Positions 53,796 through 61,316 of a stretch of DNA of 61,316 nucleotides are shown here, one piece after another. The notes under the pieces are model-generated. The model saw only the letters and a program-made list of their open reading frames with translations. It had not been told where the DNA came from and ran no database searches. The stretch lies in NCBI RefSeq assembly GCF_015207035.1, contig NZ_JADEXQ010000024.1:1-61316 (forward strand), read 5' to 3'. Numbering within the stretch: position 1 is the stretch's first letter; every line of letters begins with the position of its first letter. This DNA comes from Romeriopsis navalis LEGE 11480. GTDB taxonomy: Bacteria; Cyanobacteriota; Cyanobacteriia; Leptolyngbyales; Leptolyngbyaceae. Made by a program: the position numbers and the translations under genes.

Positions 53796-56211
53796 GTCCT
53801 TTCTCCCGCTTATATTTCTCGATTTCTGACATGGGCAGCAGCAATGTGTCTTCGATTTCTTGGCGGACGCTGCGGCTGACGTAGCATCCATCATTGTTGA
53901 GGCATTCTACGAGGAGGAGGTTGGCATCGTAGTATTGCTGGAGCAGTTGATTTTGGTCGTCGTTGAATTGCCAGTCGTGGCCGATATTGCGGTGGGTGAT
54001 CATGATTTGGCGCAGATTTTCGGTCCATTGTTGACCGTTGGTTTGCCACCAGGCTTGGAAGTTTTCTCGGTTTTTTGAGGAGGTATCAGGAAGTCGATCG
54101 AAGACCTCCTGAAGCTGGCGCTTTAGTTCGCGGGCGAGGTCGAGGGTGCGGGCGCGCTTTAGTTCGCGGGCGAGGTCGAGGGCGCGGGCGCTGGCGCGGT
54201 AGAGGTCGCGGTCGCGGTAGAGGTCGCTGGCGCGGTAGAGGTCGCGGTCGAGGTCGAGGGCGCTGGCGAGGGCGCTGGCGAGGTCGAGGTCGAGGTCGAG
54301 GTCGAGGTCGCGGTCGCGGTCGAGGTCGCGGTCGCGGTCGAGGGCGCGGGCGAGGGCGCGGGCGAGGGCGCGGTCGCGGTCGCAGTCGAGGGCGCGGGCG
54401 AGGGCGAAATAATATGCACGAACTGAATTATCTTTGTATGATGCTTGAACAGATTCGGATTTATTCTTTGCCCACTTCATAAAGTCCTGCAATTTGGGAT
54501 CTTTAGCCAAAGATTGATTGATCGCGGCTTGCATGGCGAGCAGCAATTCATCCGCATTACGGAGCATCCCAACTGTGAGCAAGAAGACCTCGCGCCAGCG
54601 TTTTTCGTTGATGTTGCGCAGTAGAGGCTGAATTTGATTTGTGCCTGCGATTTCCCTAGCGGTGAAATACTCTTGAAACGTGAGATGGGAAAAGGAATAA
54701 ATCCCCCGTGCCCTTTCGACCAGCAGTCCATGCTGTGCCTGAATTGATCTGACCACGGCTTCGCTATCGATCCGTAGTGATTCTGGGTCGGGATCGACAT
54801 CACGCAGATTACCGATAAAGTCAGCGATGTAGCCTTCGAGTCGGCGTTTTTTGATGAAGTATTCCTTCTGCTGGAACGACTGTAGTGCCACAAAGCTCAG
54901 GAGATCTTCCTTCCGCTGAACATCGAGTTTTTTGTAAATTTGGTCGCGATTAATATTCCGTGTCGCATCCCACTTTTTCAGCAATGTGCGGACGCCTTCC
55001 TCGTATAGGTCAGCCCGATTGCTCGGAAAGTCCCCGCCTTCCCCGAAAACCAGACAGAGCAATGTCAGCAAAATCGGGCTACTAGCCAATTCCTGAATCG
55101 GCTCGTTTTCCTCTAAGCGTTCAATGAAACGCTTAGCTTTTGGGGAATCATTTCTTGCGCGAAACCAGTTTTCCGCAAAGGTTGCAATCTGCTGTTCGTC
55201 AAAGTCAGCGACTTCGACTTCGGTGAATCGTTCAAAAGTGTATTCTTTGGCTGCGATGCGGCAAGTAATGACAAATTGGCTGTGAGGAAAATGGTCTGCG
55301 GTGACACGCATTTCGCGAAGGACTCGCGTGGTGTCTTCCTGCCGGACTTCATCCAGCCCATCGAGTAATACCATCGCCTTGCCTGATCTTAGGATGTGCT
55401 GGATGATTTCTAGAGGGTTACTTCTGCTCAAGGTTCCAATAGAAGTCCTTTGATTCTCTTCTAGCAATTGAGCTAGATAATTTACTAAGCCATGCTGTTG
55501 CTGATCTTCTGCGAAATCTTTCAACGTCACAAAAAGCGGCACAGCATCTGCAGAGAATCCCTCAGTGATGCACTGCATCGCCAGATATTTCAGAAAAGTC
55601 GTCTTCCCGGCTCCTGGTTTCCCCAATACCATGAGTCGCCTGTGATTCTCCACAGCTTCTAGCCCTGGTATGCATTTGGCTTTCACCTGCCCCAGTAGAA
55701 ATCGGTCTAACCCAGCGGTAAGGTTACAGTTTTCCAGCAGTTCCTGCTCACTCTTCAATCGAGTAAGCTTTTCCAGGATATTGACATTGGTATAGATGCC
55801 GTTTGCGCCCGTTAGCTTAATCGGGTGTTCCATATCCAGTACCCGCATCGTGCCGCACTGCTGCTGAATCAGTGGACGGATTGCCTCACGGGTTTGCTGG
55901 ACTAGCGTATGGATTTCTGGAAGCCCCCCAGCCCCCAATTCTGGGGGAGCCGAACCCTCGCCTGCTTCAAAGTCCCCCAGAATTGGGGGATTTAGGGGGC
56001 CTGCAATTCCCGCAATAGTTTTCCAGTCAAGTTTAAGGGCTTTGCAGATGTTGACAAATAAATCATCACCAATTGTCTGTCCTCGAAAGAATCTTCCAAG
56101 GCGCTCTCTTGTCGTACTTAGACGCGCTTCCAATGTTTTGCGTGTTATTCCCAAATCTGTCAGAGCAACTTTGGCTTGTTTAATTCCTTCTGGTGTTGCT
56201 TGTAAACCCAT
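53782..56211 (-). CDS. NACHT-domain STAND NTPase with HTH and a repeat-rich C-terminal region
   Basis: An 809-residue protein. Residues 1-68: HTH-like DNA-binding segment (ITRKTLEARLSTTRERLGRFF). Residues 71-97: insert made by a palindromic repeat (GPLNPPILGDF). Residues about 190-350: NACHT domain with Walker A LGKPGAGKTTFLKYL, extended Walker B VLLDGLDEVRQED and arginine-type sensor ITCRIA. Then winged helix and arm (SFSHLTFQEYFTAREI near 506-520). Residues about 601-699 are a low-complexity run of Asp, Arg, Leu and Ala, and 700-809 is a helical end. Such bacterial NACHTs are switch ATPases; several act in anti-phage defence. No effector domain is evident, unless the N-terminal HTH or the C-terminal end serves as one. 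Confidence 0.88.
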   Translation of the reverse strand: MGLQATPEGIKQAKVALTDLGITRKTLEARLSTTRERLGRFFRGQTIGDDLFVNICKALKLDWKTIAGIAGPLNPPILGDFEAGEGSAPPELGAGGLPEIHTLVQQTREAIRPLIQQQCGTMRVLDMEHPIKLTGANGIYTNVNILEKLTRLKSEQELLENCNLTAGLDRFLLGQVKAKCIPGLEAVENHRRLMVLGKPGAGKTTFLKYLAMQCITEGFSADAVPLFVTLKDFAEDQQQHGLVNYLAQLLEENQRTSIGTLSRSNPLEIIQHILRSGKAMVLLDGLDEVRQEDTTRVLREMRVTADHFPHSQFVITCRIAAKEYTFERFTEVEVADFDEQQIATFAENWFRARNDSPKAKRFIERLEENEPIQELASSPILLTLLCLVFGEGGDFPSNRADLYEEGVRTLLKKWDATRNINRDQIYKKLDVQRKEDLLSFVALQSFQQKEYFIKKRRLEGYIADFIGNLRDVDPDPESLRIDSEAVVRSIQAQHGLLVERARGIYSFSHLTFQEYFTAREIAGTNQIQPLLRNINEKRWREVFLLTVGMLRNADELLLAMQAAINQSLAKDPKLQDFMKWAKNKSESVQASYKDNSVRAYYFALARALDCDRDRALARALARALDRDRDLDRDRDLDLDLDLDLASALASALDLDRDLYRASDLYRDRDLYRASARALDLARELKRARTLDLARELKRQLQEVFDRLPDTSSKNRENFQAWWQTNGQQWTENLRQIMITHRNIGHDWQFNDDQNQLLQQYYDANLLLVECLNNDGCYVSRSVRQEIEDTLLLPMSEIEKYKREKGQSSQ
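54114..54411. repeat. Short-period minisatellite inside the NACHT gene
   Basis: About 300 bases of degenerate 6-base units of the kinds GAGGTC, GCGGTC, GAGGGC and GCGGGC. On the minus strand they encode DRD, DLD and ALA strings in frame. On the plus strand they encode RGRG strings, an artefact of the same periodicity. Confidence 0.85.
55932..55989. repeat. Inverted repeat inserted in frame in the NACHT gene
   Basis: CCCCCAATTCTGGGGG at 55932-55947 and its exact reverse complement at 55974-55989, 26 bases apart; adjoining CCCCCAG and TTTAGGGGGC words extend the structure. The whole adds about 27 residues (NPPILGDF type) between the HTH and the NTPase part. Cyanobacterial genomes carry many copies of CCCCAATTNTGGGG-type repeats. 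Confidence 0.8.
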
Positions 56212-56356
56212 GCAGATAGCCCTAAATCTGCGCTTATTCTAGCTCAGGCTGCAAAAAGCAAACATTTTGCATACATTAAACTTACTAATTGCAAGCCTAT
56301 ACCTAGCAGTCCTTTTGCGACATTACAGGAGCACATGAACTACAGGAAATTGCTCC

Positions 56357-56509
56357 ATGAAACCGACTAAAGAAGATAAGTTGATGCAGCTCATCGAATT
56401 CATCGTGATTGGGACTGCGATCTGGTTCAATCCTAGTGCTGGATTTCTGATCTTTCTACTCCAGTGCTGCTTTCTATTACTCAAGTCCCTGCGCGACGAT
56501 CGCAAATGA
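56357..56509 (+). CDS. 50-residue membrane peptide divergent from NACHT
   Basis: ATG at 56357 with AGGAAA about 10 bases before it. The product starts hydrophilic (MKPTKEDKLMQ) and has one long or two short hydrophobic segments: LIEFIVIGTAIWFNP and AGFLIFLLQCCFLLLKSL, then ends RDDRK. The 145 bases between it and the NACHT start form a shared promoter region. No terminator follows before the next gene. I know no family; the good frame, start and membrane pattern give moderate support. Confidence 0.5.
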   Translation: MKPTKEDKLMQLIEFIVIGTAIWFNPSAGFLIFLLQCCFLLLKSLRDDRK

Positions 56510-56588
56510 AAGCCAAGGGAAAAAAGAGTCGATCGGCAGATGTTGACTCATCCCACTTTACGTACAATAGAACCAAGTCACCGAAACG

Positions 56589-56834
56589 ATGACATTAGCG
56601 ATGAACAGCAGTACCATTCTCAGCATCGAGCAAATGCGAGCCACCTACGTTGATCAGTGGCTCCTAATCGCTTTCACCACCCTCGACCAAAATCTCAACG
56701 TCCTTGCCGGGGAAGTCTTAGCCCACTCGAAAAATCGCGACGAAATCTATGCTGCACTTGATCAGCGCGACGGCAAATCCTTCGCGATCGAATACACAGG
56801 CACCCCTGATGAAGATGTTGCCTATCTTCTATGA
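56589..56834 (+). CDS. Small protein coupled to a retropepsin gene
   Basis: An 81-residue soluble protein with start at 56589 or at the second ATG at 56601 (MNSSTILSIEQMRATYVDQW). It has an acidic end (TGTPDEDVAYLL). Its stop overlaps the start of the next gene in ATGA fashion, so translation is coupled. The middle NLNVLAGEVLAHSKNRDEIYAALDQRDGKSF recalls short partner proteins found before retropepsin-like genes in cyanobacteria. Function unknown; an antitoxin-like or substrate role can be imagined but nothing shows it. Confidence 0.72.
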   Translation: MTLAMNSSTILSIEQMRATYVDQWLLIAFTTLDQNLNVLAGEVLAHSKNRDEIYAALDQRDGKSFAIEYTGTPDEDVAYLL

Positions 56835-57241
56835 TTCGTTACCCCGTCCAGATTTACCCGGTAAAACGAGTCGGTAAACTGCTCTATCTCAATGCGGCAA
56901 TCACTGGTTGGAACGACGATATTGCATTGTTGCGGTTGTTGATCGATACAGGTGCCAGTTATACAGTGCTGCCAAGTCCACCACTGCGAACTTTGGGGTA
57001 TGACATCGAGAATGCCGACAAACATCGCCAGATCATTACAGCCAGTGGCATAGTCAATGCGCCGCTAGTTCATGTCAAATGCTTCAACTGTCTGGGTATT
57101 CAGCTCCAGAATCATCCCATTCTCATTTACGATTTGCCTTCCACCAAGCAATTTGATGGCATTTTGGGCATGGACTTCCTCGCCGCGAATCGTGTGTCCA
57201 TTTCCACGAGTGATGCCGAAGTCTATCGGCCAGTTACCTGA
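56831..57241 (+). CDS. Retropepsin-like aspartic protease
   Basis: A 136-residue single-domain aspartyl protease: active-site LLIDTGASYTVLP near residue 38, flap region, and the second hydrophobic loop FDGILGMDFLAANRVSI near residue 112. One DTG per chain means a homodimer is needed, as in retroviral proteases. Starts within the stop of the 81-residue gene (ATGA). No membrane segment, so cytoplasmic. The substrate is unknown; the coupled small protein is the first candidate. Confidence 0.85.
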   Translation: MIRYPVQIYPVKRVGKLLYLNAAITGWNDDIALLRLLIDTGASYTVLPSPPLRTLGYDIENADKHRQIITASGIVNAPLVHVKCFNCLGIQLQNHPILIYDLPSTKQFDGILGMDFLAANRVSISTSDAEVYRPVT

Positions 57242-57279
57242 CCTGCACCAAAGTGAATAATGTCTGCTAAATAGCCTGA

Positions 57280-57692
57280 CTACATCTGCCGCCCCAACCA
57301 ATCCGTCAACTCCTCAACCCGCCGCCAATCCAGCAGCAACTCCCCCAAAGCCTCCAACTGCTCCACCGACAACGCCGACACCCGATCCAGCACAGTCTCC
57401 GGCAATGCCCCAAACCGATGATGCAGCTGCTTCAAACCCAAATTAGCGTTACCCTCGGCAAACCCTTGCTGCGCCCCCTCAGCAAACACATCTTGGTAAA
57501 ACCGTGTTTGCTTCAATTCGCTAACCAGCATTTTTGCCACCTCGTCTCGTGTTAAATCCGAAAACTCGTCTCTTTTACCTCCACCGAATCAAATTGGTAT
57601 CCCTCAGGCTGACGCAGTGGTTCGGGAATCAAGTCAAACAGCAATTGCGGTGACTGTTGAAACAGCTTGTAAAAAAATGAATCCCGCCGCAT
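57280..57692 (-). pseudogene. Remnant of an Rpn/DUF2887-type nuclease gene with DUF4351 end
   Basis: The N-terminus of the family is at 57692-57552 (MRRDSFFYKLFQQSPQLLFD then LIPEPLRQPEGYQFDSVEVK), ending in a stop. The C-terminus is at 57540-57280 (EVAKMLVSELKQTRFYQDVF and a DUF4351 end with LDRVSALSVEQLEALGELLL) in another frame. Intact members have about 270-300 residues, so the middle with the PD-(D/E)XK active site is deleted. The frame is open upstream to about 57860 without clear family likeness. Confidence 0.75.
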
Positions 57693-58067
57693 ACCCAACC
57701 CCAAGCGCCATAACGATTGCCGATCGAAAAATCGCCCCGATCGACAACCATTATAGGCACTTGAGTAGTACGTACGAACCTTTCGAGCGATAGAAATCCG
57801 CCGCCGATTCGCTGCGTCATCAGGTGTATTTGGTTCGGTAAACCCAGCCTTCGATCCGCCCTAAACCATCACCTTGACGAATTCCATCGCCAAATCTTTG
57901 TCATCCATACGACAACTGACTGAGGCAAGATACAATGATGTCCAGTTTGGACAGGCAAACCTCATATATATTGTCTAGGTATATTTGGGCCACTGCCACC
58001 AAACACATGACCCAAATCAACCTTGTACAAAGTTTATCTGTCAGCCGATCGAGGAGCAGCGGGACGC
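57693..58067. other. Spacer before dnaK
   Basis: About 375 bases. On the minus strand an open frame leads into the Rpn remnant. A GAGGAG box 12 bases before the dnaK ATG is its likely ribosome-binding site. No CIRCE element is present, so dnaK is not under HrcA here. Confidence 0.5.
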
Positions 58068-60560
58068 ATGGGTAGAGTCGTCGGAATCGACTTGGGAACA
58101 ACCAACTCAGTGGTATCGGTAATGGAAGGCGGCAAACCCGTCGTCATTGCGAATGCTGAGGGAATGCGGACAACGCCATCGGTTGTTGGTTTTAGTAAAG
58201 ATAAGGAACGCCTGGTGGGTCAACTGGCGCGGCGTCAGTCTGTCTTGGATCCGCAAAATACGTTCTATGCGATTAAACGCTTCATTGGTAATCGCTATGA
58301 CGAGCTGACGGATGAATCGAAGCAGGTGCCCTACACAATCCGGCGGGGCGATCGCGGCAACGTCAAAGTTAAGTGCCCCACAATGGAGCGCGACTTTGCC
58401 CCGGAAGAATTAGCGGCGATGATTCTGCGCAAGCTGGCGGATGAAGCCGGTCGTTATCTCGGTGAACCTGTGACAGGTGCCGTGATTACCGTCCCCGCTT
58501 ACTTTAATGATGCCCAACGGCAGGCCACGCGGGATTCCGGGCGGATTTCGGGCCTGGAAGTCAAACGCATTCTAAATGAGCCAACGGCAGCGGCTTTGGC
58601 CTATGGTCTCGATCGGCGAGAAAACCAGACCGTCTTAGTCTTTGATCTAGGTGGCGGTACCTTCGACGTCTCGATCCTCGATGTCAGCAATGGCGTGTTT
58701 GAAGTGCTAGCCACCAGCGGTGATACGCAGTTGGGTGGTGGTGACTTCGATAAGAAGATTGTCGATTGGTTAGCGGAAGAGTTCCAAAAGACTGATGAGA
58801 TTGATCTGCGGCGCGATCGCCAGTCCTTGCAGCGATTAATCGAAGCCGCAGAGAAAGCCAAGATTGAGCTTTCGACCCTGGGTGTGACGGACATTAACCT
58901 GCCGTTTATCACTGCCACCGAGGAAGGGCCAAAGCATATTGAAACGCGGCTGACTCAAGCGAAGTTTGAAGAGCTGTGTGTGGATTTGATCAGCCGGTTG
59001 CGCGAACCCGTCAAACAGGCTGTGCGGGATGCGGGCCTGGGGCCGATGGACATTGATGAGGTCGTGCTAGTCGGTGGCGGCACCCGGATGCCGATGGTGC
59101 AGGACTTGGTGCGATCGATGCTGCGAGTCGAGCCAAATCAGAACGTCAACCCGGATGAAGTGGTGGCGATCGGTGCAGCGGTTCAAGCTGGGATTCTCGG
59201 CGGTGAGCTGAAGGATATTTTGCTGCTGGATGTGACGCCGGTTTCCATTGGTCTGGAGACGATCGGCGGTCTGATGAAGAAGTTGATTCCACGAAATACA
59301 ACGATTCCAGTACGGCGGACCGATGTATTTTCGACCTCCGAGGACAATCAGACTTCGGTGGAAATCAACGTCGTCCAGGGTGAGCGCGAACTGGCAAATG
59401 GCAACCGTTCCCTCGGCAGGTTCAAGCTGATGGGTATTCCGCCTTCTCCCCGAGGCATTCCCCAGGTTCAGGTGTCCTTTGATATTGATGCGAATGGGAT
59501 TTTGCAGGTGACGGCGATGGATCGCACCACAGGGCGCGAACAGAGCATCACGATTCAAGGTGCTTCGACCCTGAGTGAGGACGAAGTTCAAAGCATGGTG
59601 CGATCGGCCCAGGAATTTGCCGAGACCGATCGCCTGCGCAAAGAGAAGATCGACAAACGCAATCGTTCGGAGACCTTGATTGTCCAATCCGAACGGCAAC
59701 TGCGGGAAGCGACTCTCGACTTTGGCATGCAGTTTGTTAGTCCGTATCGATCGCGGATTGAACCGTTGATCAAACGCTTGCGCGGTTCCCTTGAATCGAA
59801 TAATGAACGAGAAATCGACATTGCCGAAGCTGATTTGCGGGATGCGCTATACGACTTGCAGCGGGAAATCTACGATCGTAATGCCGAAGAAAAAGAAGAC
59901 GGCAGCTTCTTCAAGGCGGTGAAGGACTTCTTCTTGGATGAGGATGACGACTTCTACTACGACAACTATGGCCAAGGCGGTTACGGCTACAACCGAGGCT
60001 CCTTGGACTATGGCCGTGGCAGTATCGGCAGTTTGCCCTACGCAGGTGGTTCGCCCTATAACCGGCCCGATCCCTATGCCTCCGGCAATCGCGATCCCTA
60101 TAGCCAAGGCGGTCGGGATAATTATGGCCAGGGTGGCGGTTATAACCAAGGCGGTGGCCGCGATAGCTATGGTCAAGGTGGGCGTGATCCTTACAGCCAA
60201 GGTGGTGGGCGCGATGCCTACGATCAAGGTGGGCGTGACCCTTACAACCAGGGCAATCGCGATCCCTACAGTCAGGGCGTTGGGCGTGATAACTATGGTC
60301 AAGATGCGGGTCGGGGTGGCTACAACGATCGTCCCGCAAATCCGCCAGCCCGCGGTGGCTACGACGATCGTAGCGGCTATGACCAAGGTGGTAATTACAA
60401 TCAAGGCGGTGGTTACAACCAAGGTGGCGGCTATGATGCACCACGCTCCGGTGGTGGTCGGCCCAACGACTACTATGACGAATCTCCTCGCAATACCCGT
60501 CGTCAACCCGATCGTCCGGACTATAGCCGCGACAACTGGGATGAAGAAGATGATTGGTAG
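58068..60560 (+). CDS. dnaK: DnaK (Hsp70), cyanobacterial long-tail type
   Basis: Start at 58068 (MGRVVGIDLGTTNSVVSVME). ATPase domain to about residue 385 (DLGGGTFDVSILD, VVLVGGGTRMPMV), substrate-binding domain to about 540 (LDVTPVSIGLETIGG, GRFKLMGIPPSPRGIPQ), helical lid to about 620. A further 200-residue tail rich in Gly, Tyr, Gln, Asp and Arg follows, with repeats such as RDPYSQGG and GGYNQGG, and the acidic end EEDDW. The total of 830 residues is far beyond the 630-640 of standard DnaK. The MGRVVGIDLGTTNSV opening and adjacent dnaJ fit the DnaK1/DnaK3 cyanobacterial forms; DnaK3 is thylakoid-associated. dnaJ follows after 109 bases. Confidence 0.95.
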   Translation: MGRVVGIDLGTTNSVVSVMEGGKPVVIANAEGMRTTPSVVGFSKDKERLVGQLARRQSVLDPQNTFYAIKRFIGNRYDELTDESKQVPYTIRRGDRGNVKVKCPTMERDFAPEELAAMILRKLADEAGRYLGEPVTGAVITVPAYFNDAQRQATRDSGRISGLEVKRILNEPTAAALAYGLDRRENQTVLVFDLGGGTFDVSILDVSNGVFEVLATSGDTQLGGGDFDKKIVDWLAEEFQKTDEIDLRRDRQSLQRLIEAAEKAKIELSTLGVTDINLPFITATEEGPKHIETRLTQAKFEELCVDLISRLREPVKQAVRDAGLGPMDIDEVVLVGGGTRMPMVQDLVRSMLRVEPNQNVNPDEVVAIGAAVQAGILGGELKDILLLDVTPVSIGLETIGGLMKKLIPRNTTIPVRRTDVFSTSEDNQTSVEINVVQGERELANGNRSLGRFKLMGIPPSPRGIPQVQVSFDIDANGILQVTAMDRTTGREQSITIQGASTLSEDEVQSMVRSAQEFAETDRLRKEKIDKRNRSETLIVQSERQLREATLDFGMQFVSPYRSRIEPLIKRLRGSLESNNEREIDIAEADLRDALYDLQREIYDRNAEEKEDGSFFKAVKDFFLDEDDDFYYDNYGQGGYGYNRGSLDYGRGSIGSLPYAGGSPYNRPDPYASGNRDPYSQGGRDNYGQGGGYNQGGGRDSYGQGGRDPYSQGGGRDAYDQGGRDPYNQGNRDPYSQGVGRDNYGQDAGRGGYNDRPANPPARGGYDDRSGYDQGGNYNQGGGYNQGGGYDAPRSGGGRPNDYYDESPRNTRRQPDRPDYSRDNWDEEDDW

Positions 60561-60573
60561 AGTTAGTTGTGCG

Positions 60574-60616
60574 TTCTGAGTTTTCAGTTGTCACTGCTGA
60601 TGACTGAAAACTGACG
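60574..60616. repeat. TCAG-rich dispersed repeat copy between dnaK and dnaJ
   Basis: GAGTTTTCAGTTGTCA-like arm and TGACTGAAAACTGA-like arm form an imperfect hairpin. Related to the copy at 53734-53795. Confidence 0.65.
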
Positions 60617-60669
60617 CCTACAACCTGATAACTTCTCTTTGCTTTCCTTACTTTCCCCTAACGATTTCA

Positions 60670-61316
60670 ATGCAAAACTTTCGTAACTACTACGAAATCC
60701 TGGGCGTGAACCGCGATACGCCTGGTGCTGAGATTAAGCGTGCCTACCGACAGTTGGCGCGACAGTTTCACCCGGATGTAAACCAGGGGAATATGGAGGC
60801 CGAGAATCGATTTAAGGAAATCAACGAAGCCTACGAGGTGCTCTCCGATAGCGAACGCCGAGCGCAGTACGACAAGTTCGGTAGTTTCTGGAAGCAGCAA
60901 GGGTTCCAGAATGGTCAGAAGCGGCCTTGGGGTGGTTGGCCCGGTGGCAATAAAACTGAAGCACCACCGCAACAATCGCAAGCTGATGAAGACATCAACT
61001 TTGGTGAGTTCCGCGACTTCAATACGTTTGTCGATGAGCTGCTACAAGGGCGCAAGAAAGCCGCCCCAAGTTCAACCGATTGGCTGGATAATCCGGTGCC
61101 CCCGCGGCGTCGGCCGCCGGAACCGACGCAGATGTCGTCCGCGCCGCCGAGTGATTATGGGGGAGATGACGATCGTGCATCGGAGACTTCCGGTGATGAC
61201 TGGGAAAGCACCACACCAAAACCCCGCCGGGATGATTGGGGTGGTTCTGAACCGATCGCGACACCACCGCCACCGCAGGATAGTCGGCGACAGCAATTTA
61301 CGGCCCAACCGCGTCC
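60670..61316 (+). CDS. dnaJ: DnaJ, N-terminal part (3' end outside window)
   Basis: 215 residues and two further bases to the window edge. J domain residues 5-68 with the HPD tripeptide in [10 protein letters not shown] and the QYDKFGSF end. A linker of about 140 residues follows, rich in Pro, Asp, Ser and Gly, with [21 protein letters not shown]. No zinc-finger Cys so far, so a CbpA-like type II protein. It lies 109 bases after dnaK and should be its direct co-chaperone. The C-terminal substrate-binding part is missing only because the window ends. Confidence 0.93.
   Translation, partial: MQNFRNYYEILGVNRDTPGAEIKRAYRQLARQFHPDVNQGNMEAENRFKEINEAYEVLSDSERRAQYDKFGSFWKQQGFQNGQKRPWGGWPGGNKTEAPPQQSQADEDINFGEFRDFNTFVDELLQGRKKAAPSSTDWLDNPVPPRRRPPEPTQMSSAPPSDYGGDDDRASETSGDDWESTTPKPRRDDWGGSEPIATPPPPQDSRRQQFTAQPR

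Noticed and set aside
54075-54482. Plus-strand open frame full of RGRG repeats
   Set aside because: It is the antisense image of the 6-base minisatellite in the NACHT gene; no start signal and no sense beyond the repeat.
59960-60480. CRISPR-like regular repeats in the dnaK tail
   Set aside because: Units are coding, vary in length and have no unique spacers; no cas gene is present. No CRISPR array was found in the window.
59847-60594. Long antisense and alternative frames across the dnaK tail
   Set aside because: They stay open only because of the repeat composition; the DnaK frame explains the DNA.

Overview
The window is chromosomal DNA from a cyanobacterium. Diagnostic signs are SipA (the NblS partner), an orphan CIRCE-controlled GroEL, heterocyst-type DevBCA exporter genes, a cyanobacterial DnaK with a long tail next to dnaJ, several small cyanobacteria-specific proteins, and recurrent copies of the HIP1 octamer GCGATCGC (for example 1462-1469, 25344-25351 and 34043-34050). 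No photosystem gene is present, so genus cannot be fixed from this stretch. Both ends lie inside dnaJ genes: a C-terminal part at the left edge and an N-terminal part at the right edge.

Layout. 1-4.7 kb: end of dnaJ, an SRPBCC protein, a TPR protein, CIRCE and groEL. 4.8-8.0 kb: a secreted beta-propeller divergent from a two-gene YeeE/YedE sulfur-type transporter, bracketed by two scars of the same kind of ATPase C-terminus. 8-13.6 kb: S9 peptidase, Nif11-like peptide with an odd leader, PAS-GGDEF-EAL protein. 13.7-22 kb: tRNA-Leu(GAG), coiled-coil and GspC-like proteins, SipA, a probable pseudo-histidine-kinase, a glycosyltransferase-methyltransferase pair, a 40-residue membrane peptide and HU. 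22.3-25.9 kb: cytochrome c oxidase ctaC-ctaD-ctaE. 26-35.5 kb: devA, polyphosphate kinase, Fe-SOD, devB-devC, a lipid kinase and an alpha/beta hydrolase. 36-43 kb: thioredoxin-like protein, a decayed histidine kinase, pyrH-frr, and a subtilase with two P domains. 43-49.8 kb: PHP protein, LuxR-type response regulator, four tandem secreted paralogues with a calcium-type loop, and a glycosyltransferase. 49.8-53.6 kb: livM-livG, a toxin-antitoxin pair and a D-2-hydroxyacid dehydrogenase. 53.7-57.7 kb: accessory island with a NACHT NTPase, a 50-residue membrane peptide, a retropepsin pair and an Rpn/DUF4351-type remnant. 58-61.3 kb: dnaK and dnaJ.

Cooperating sets: dnaK-dnaJ and groEL (protein folding); ctaCDE (terminal oxidase); devA with devBC (ATP-driven envelope export, genes separated here); pyrH-frr (overlapping genes); livMG (amino-acid-type uptake, incomplete); YeeE pair plus secreted propeller (possible sulfur compound handling, inferred from position only). 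The least ordinary parts are the NACHT island, the four-copy secreted family, the very small membrane proteins supported by ribosome-binding sites and bidirectional terminators, and the Nif11 leader region.
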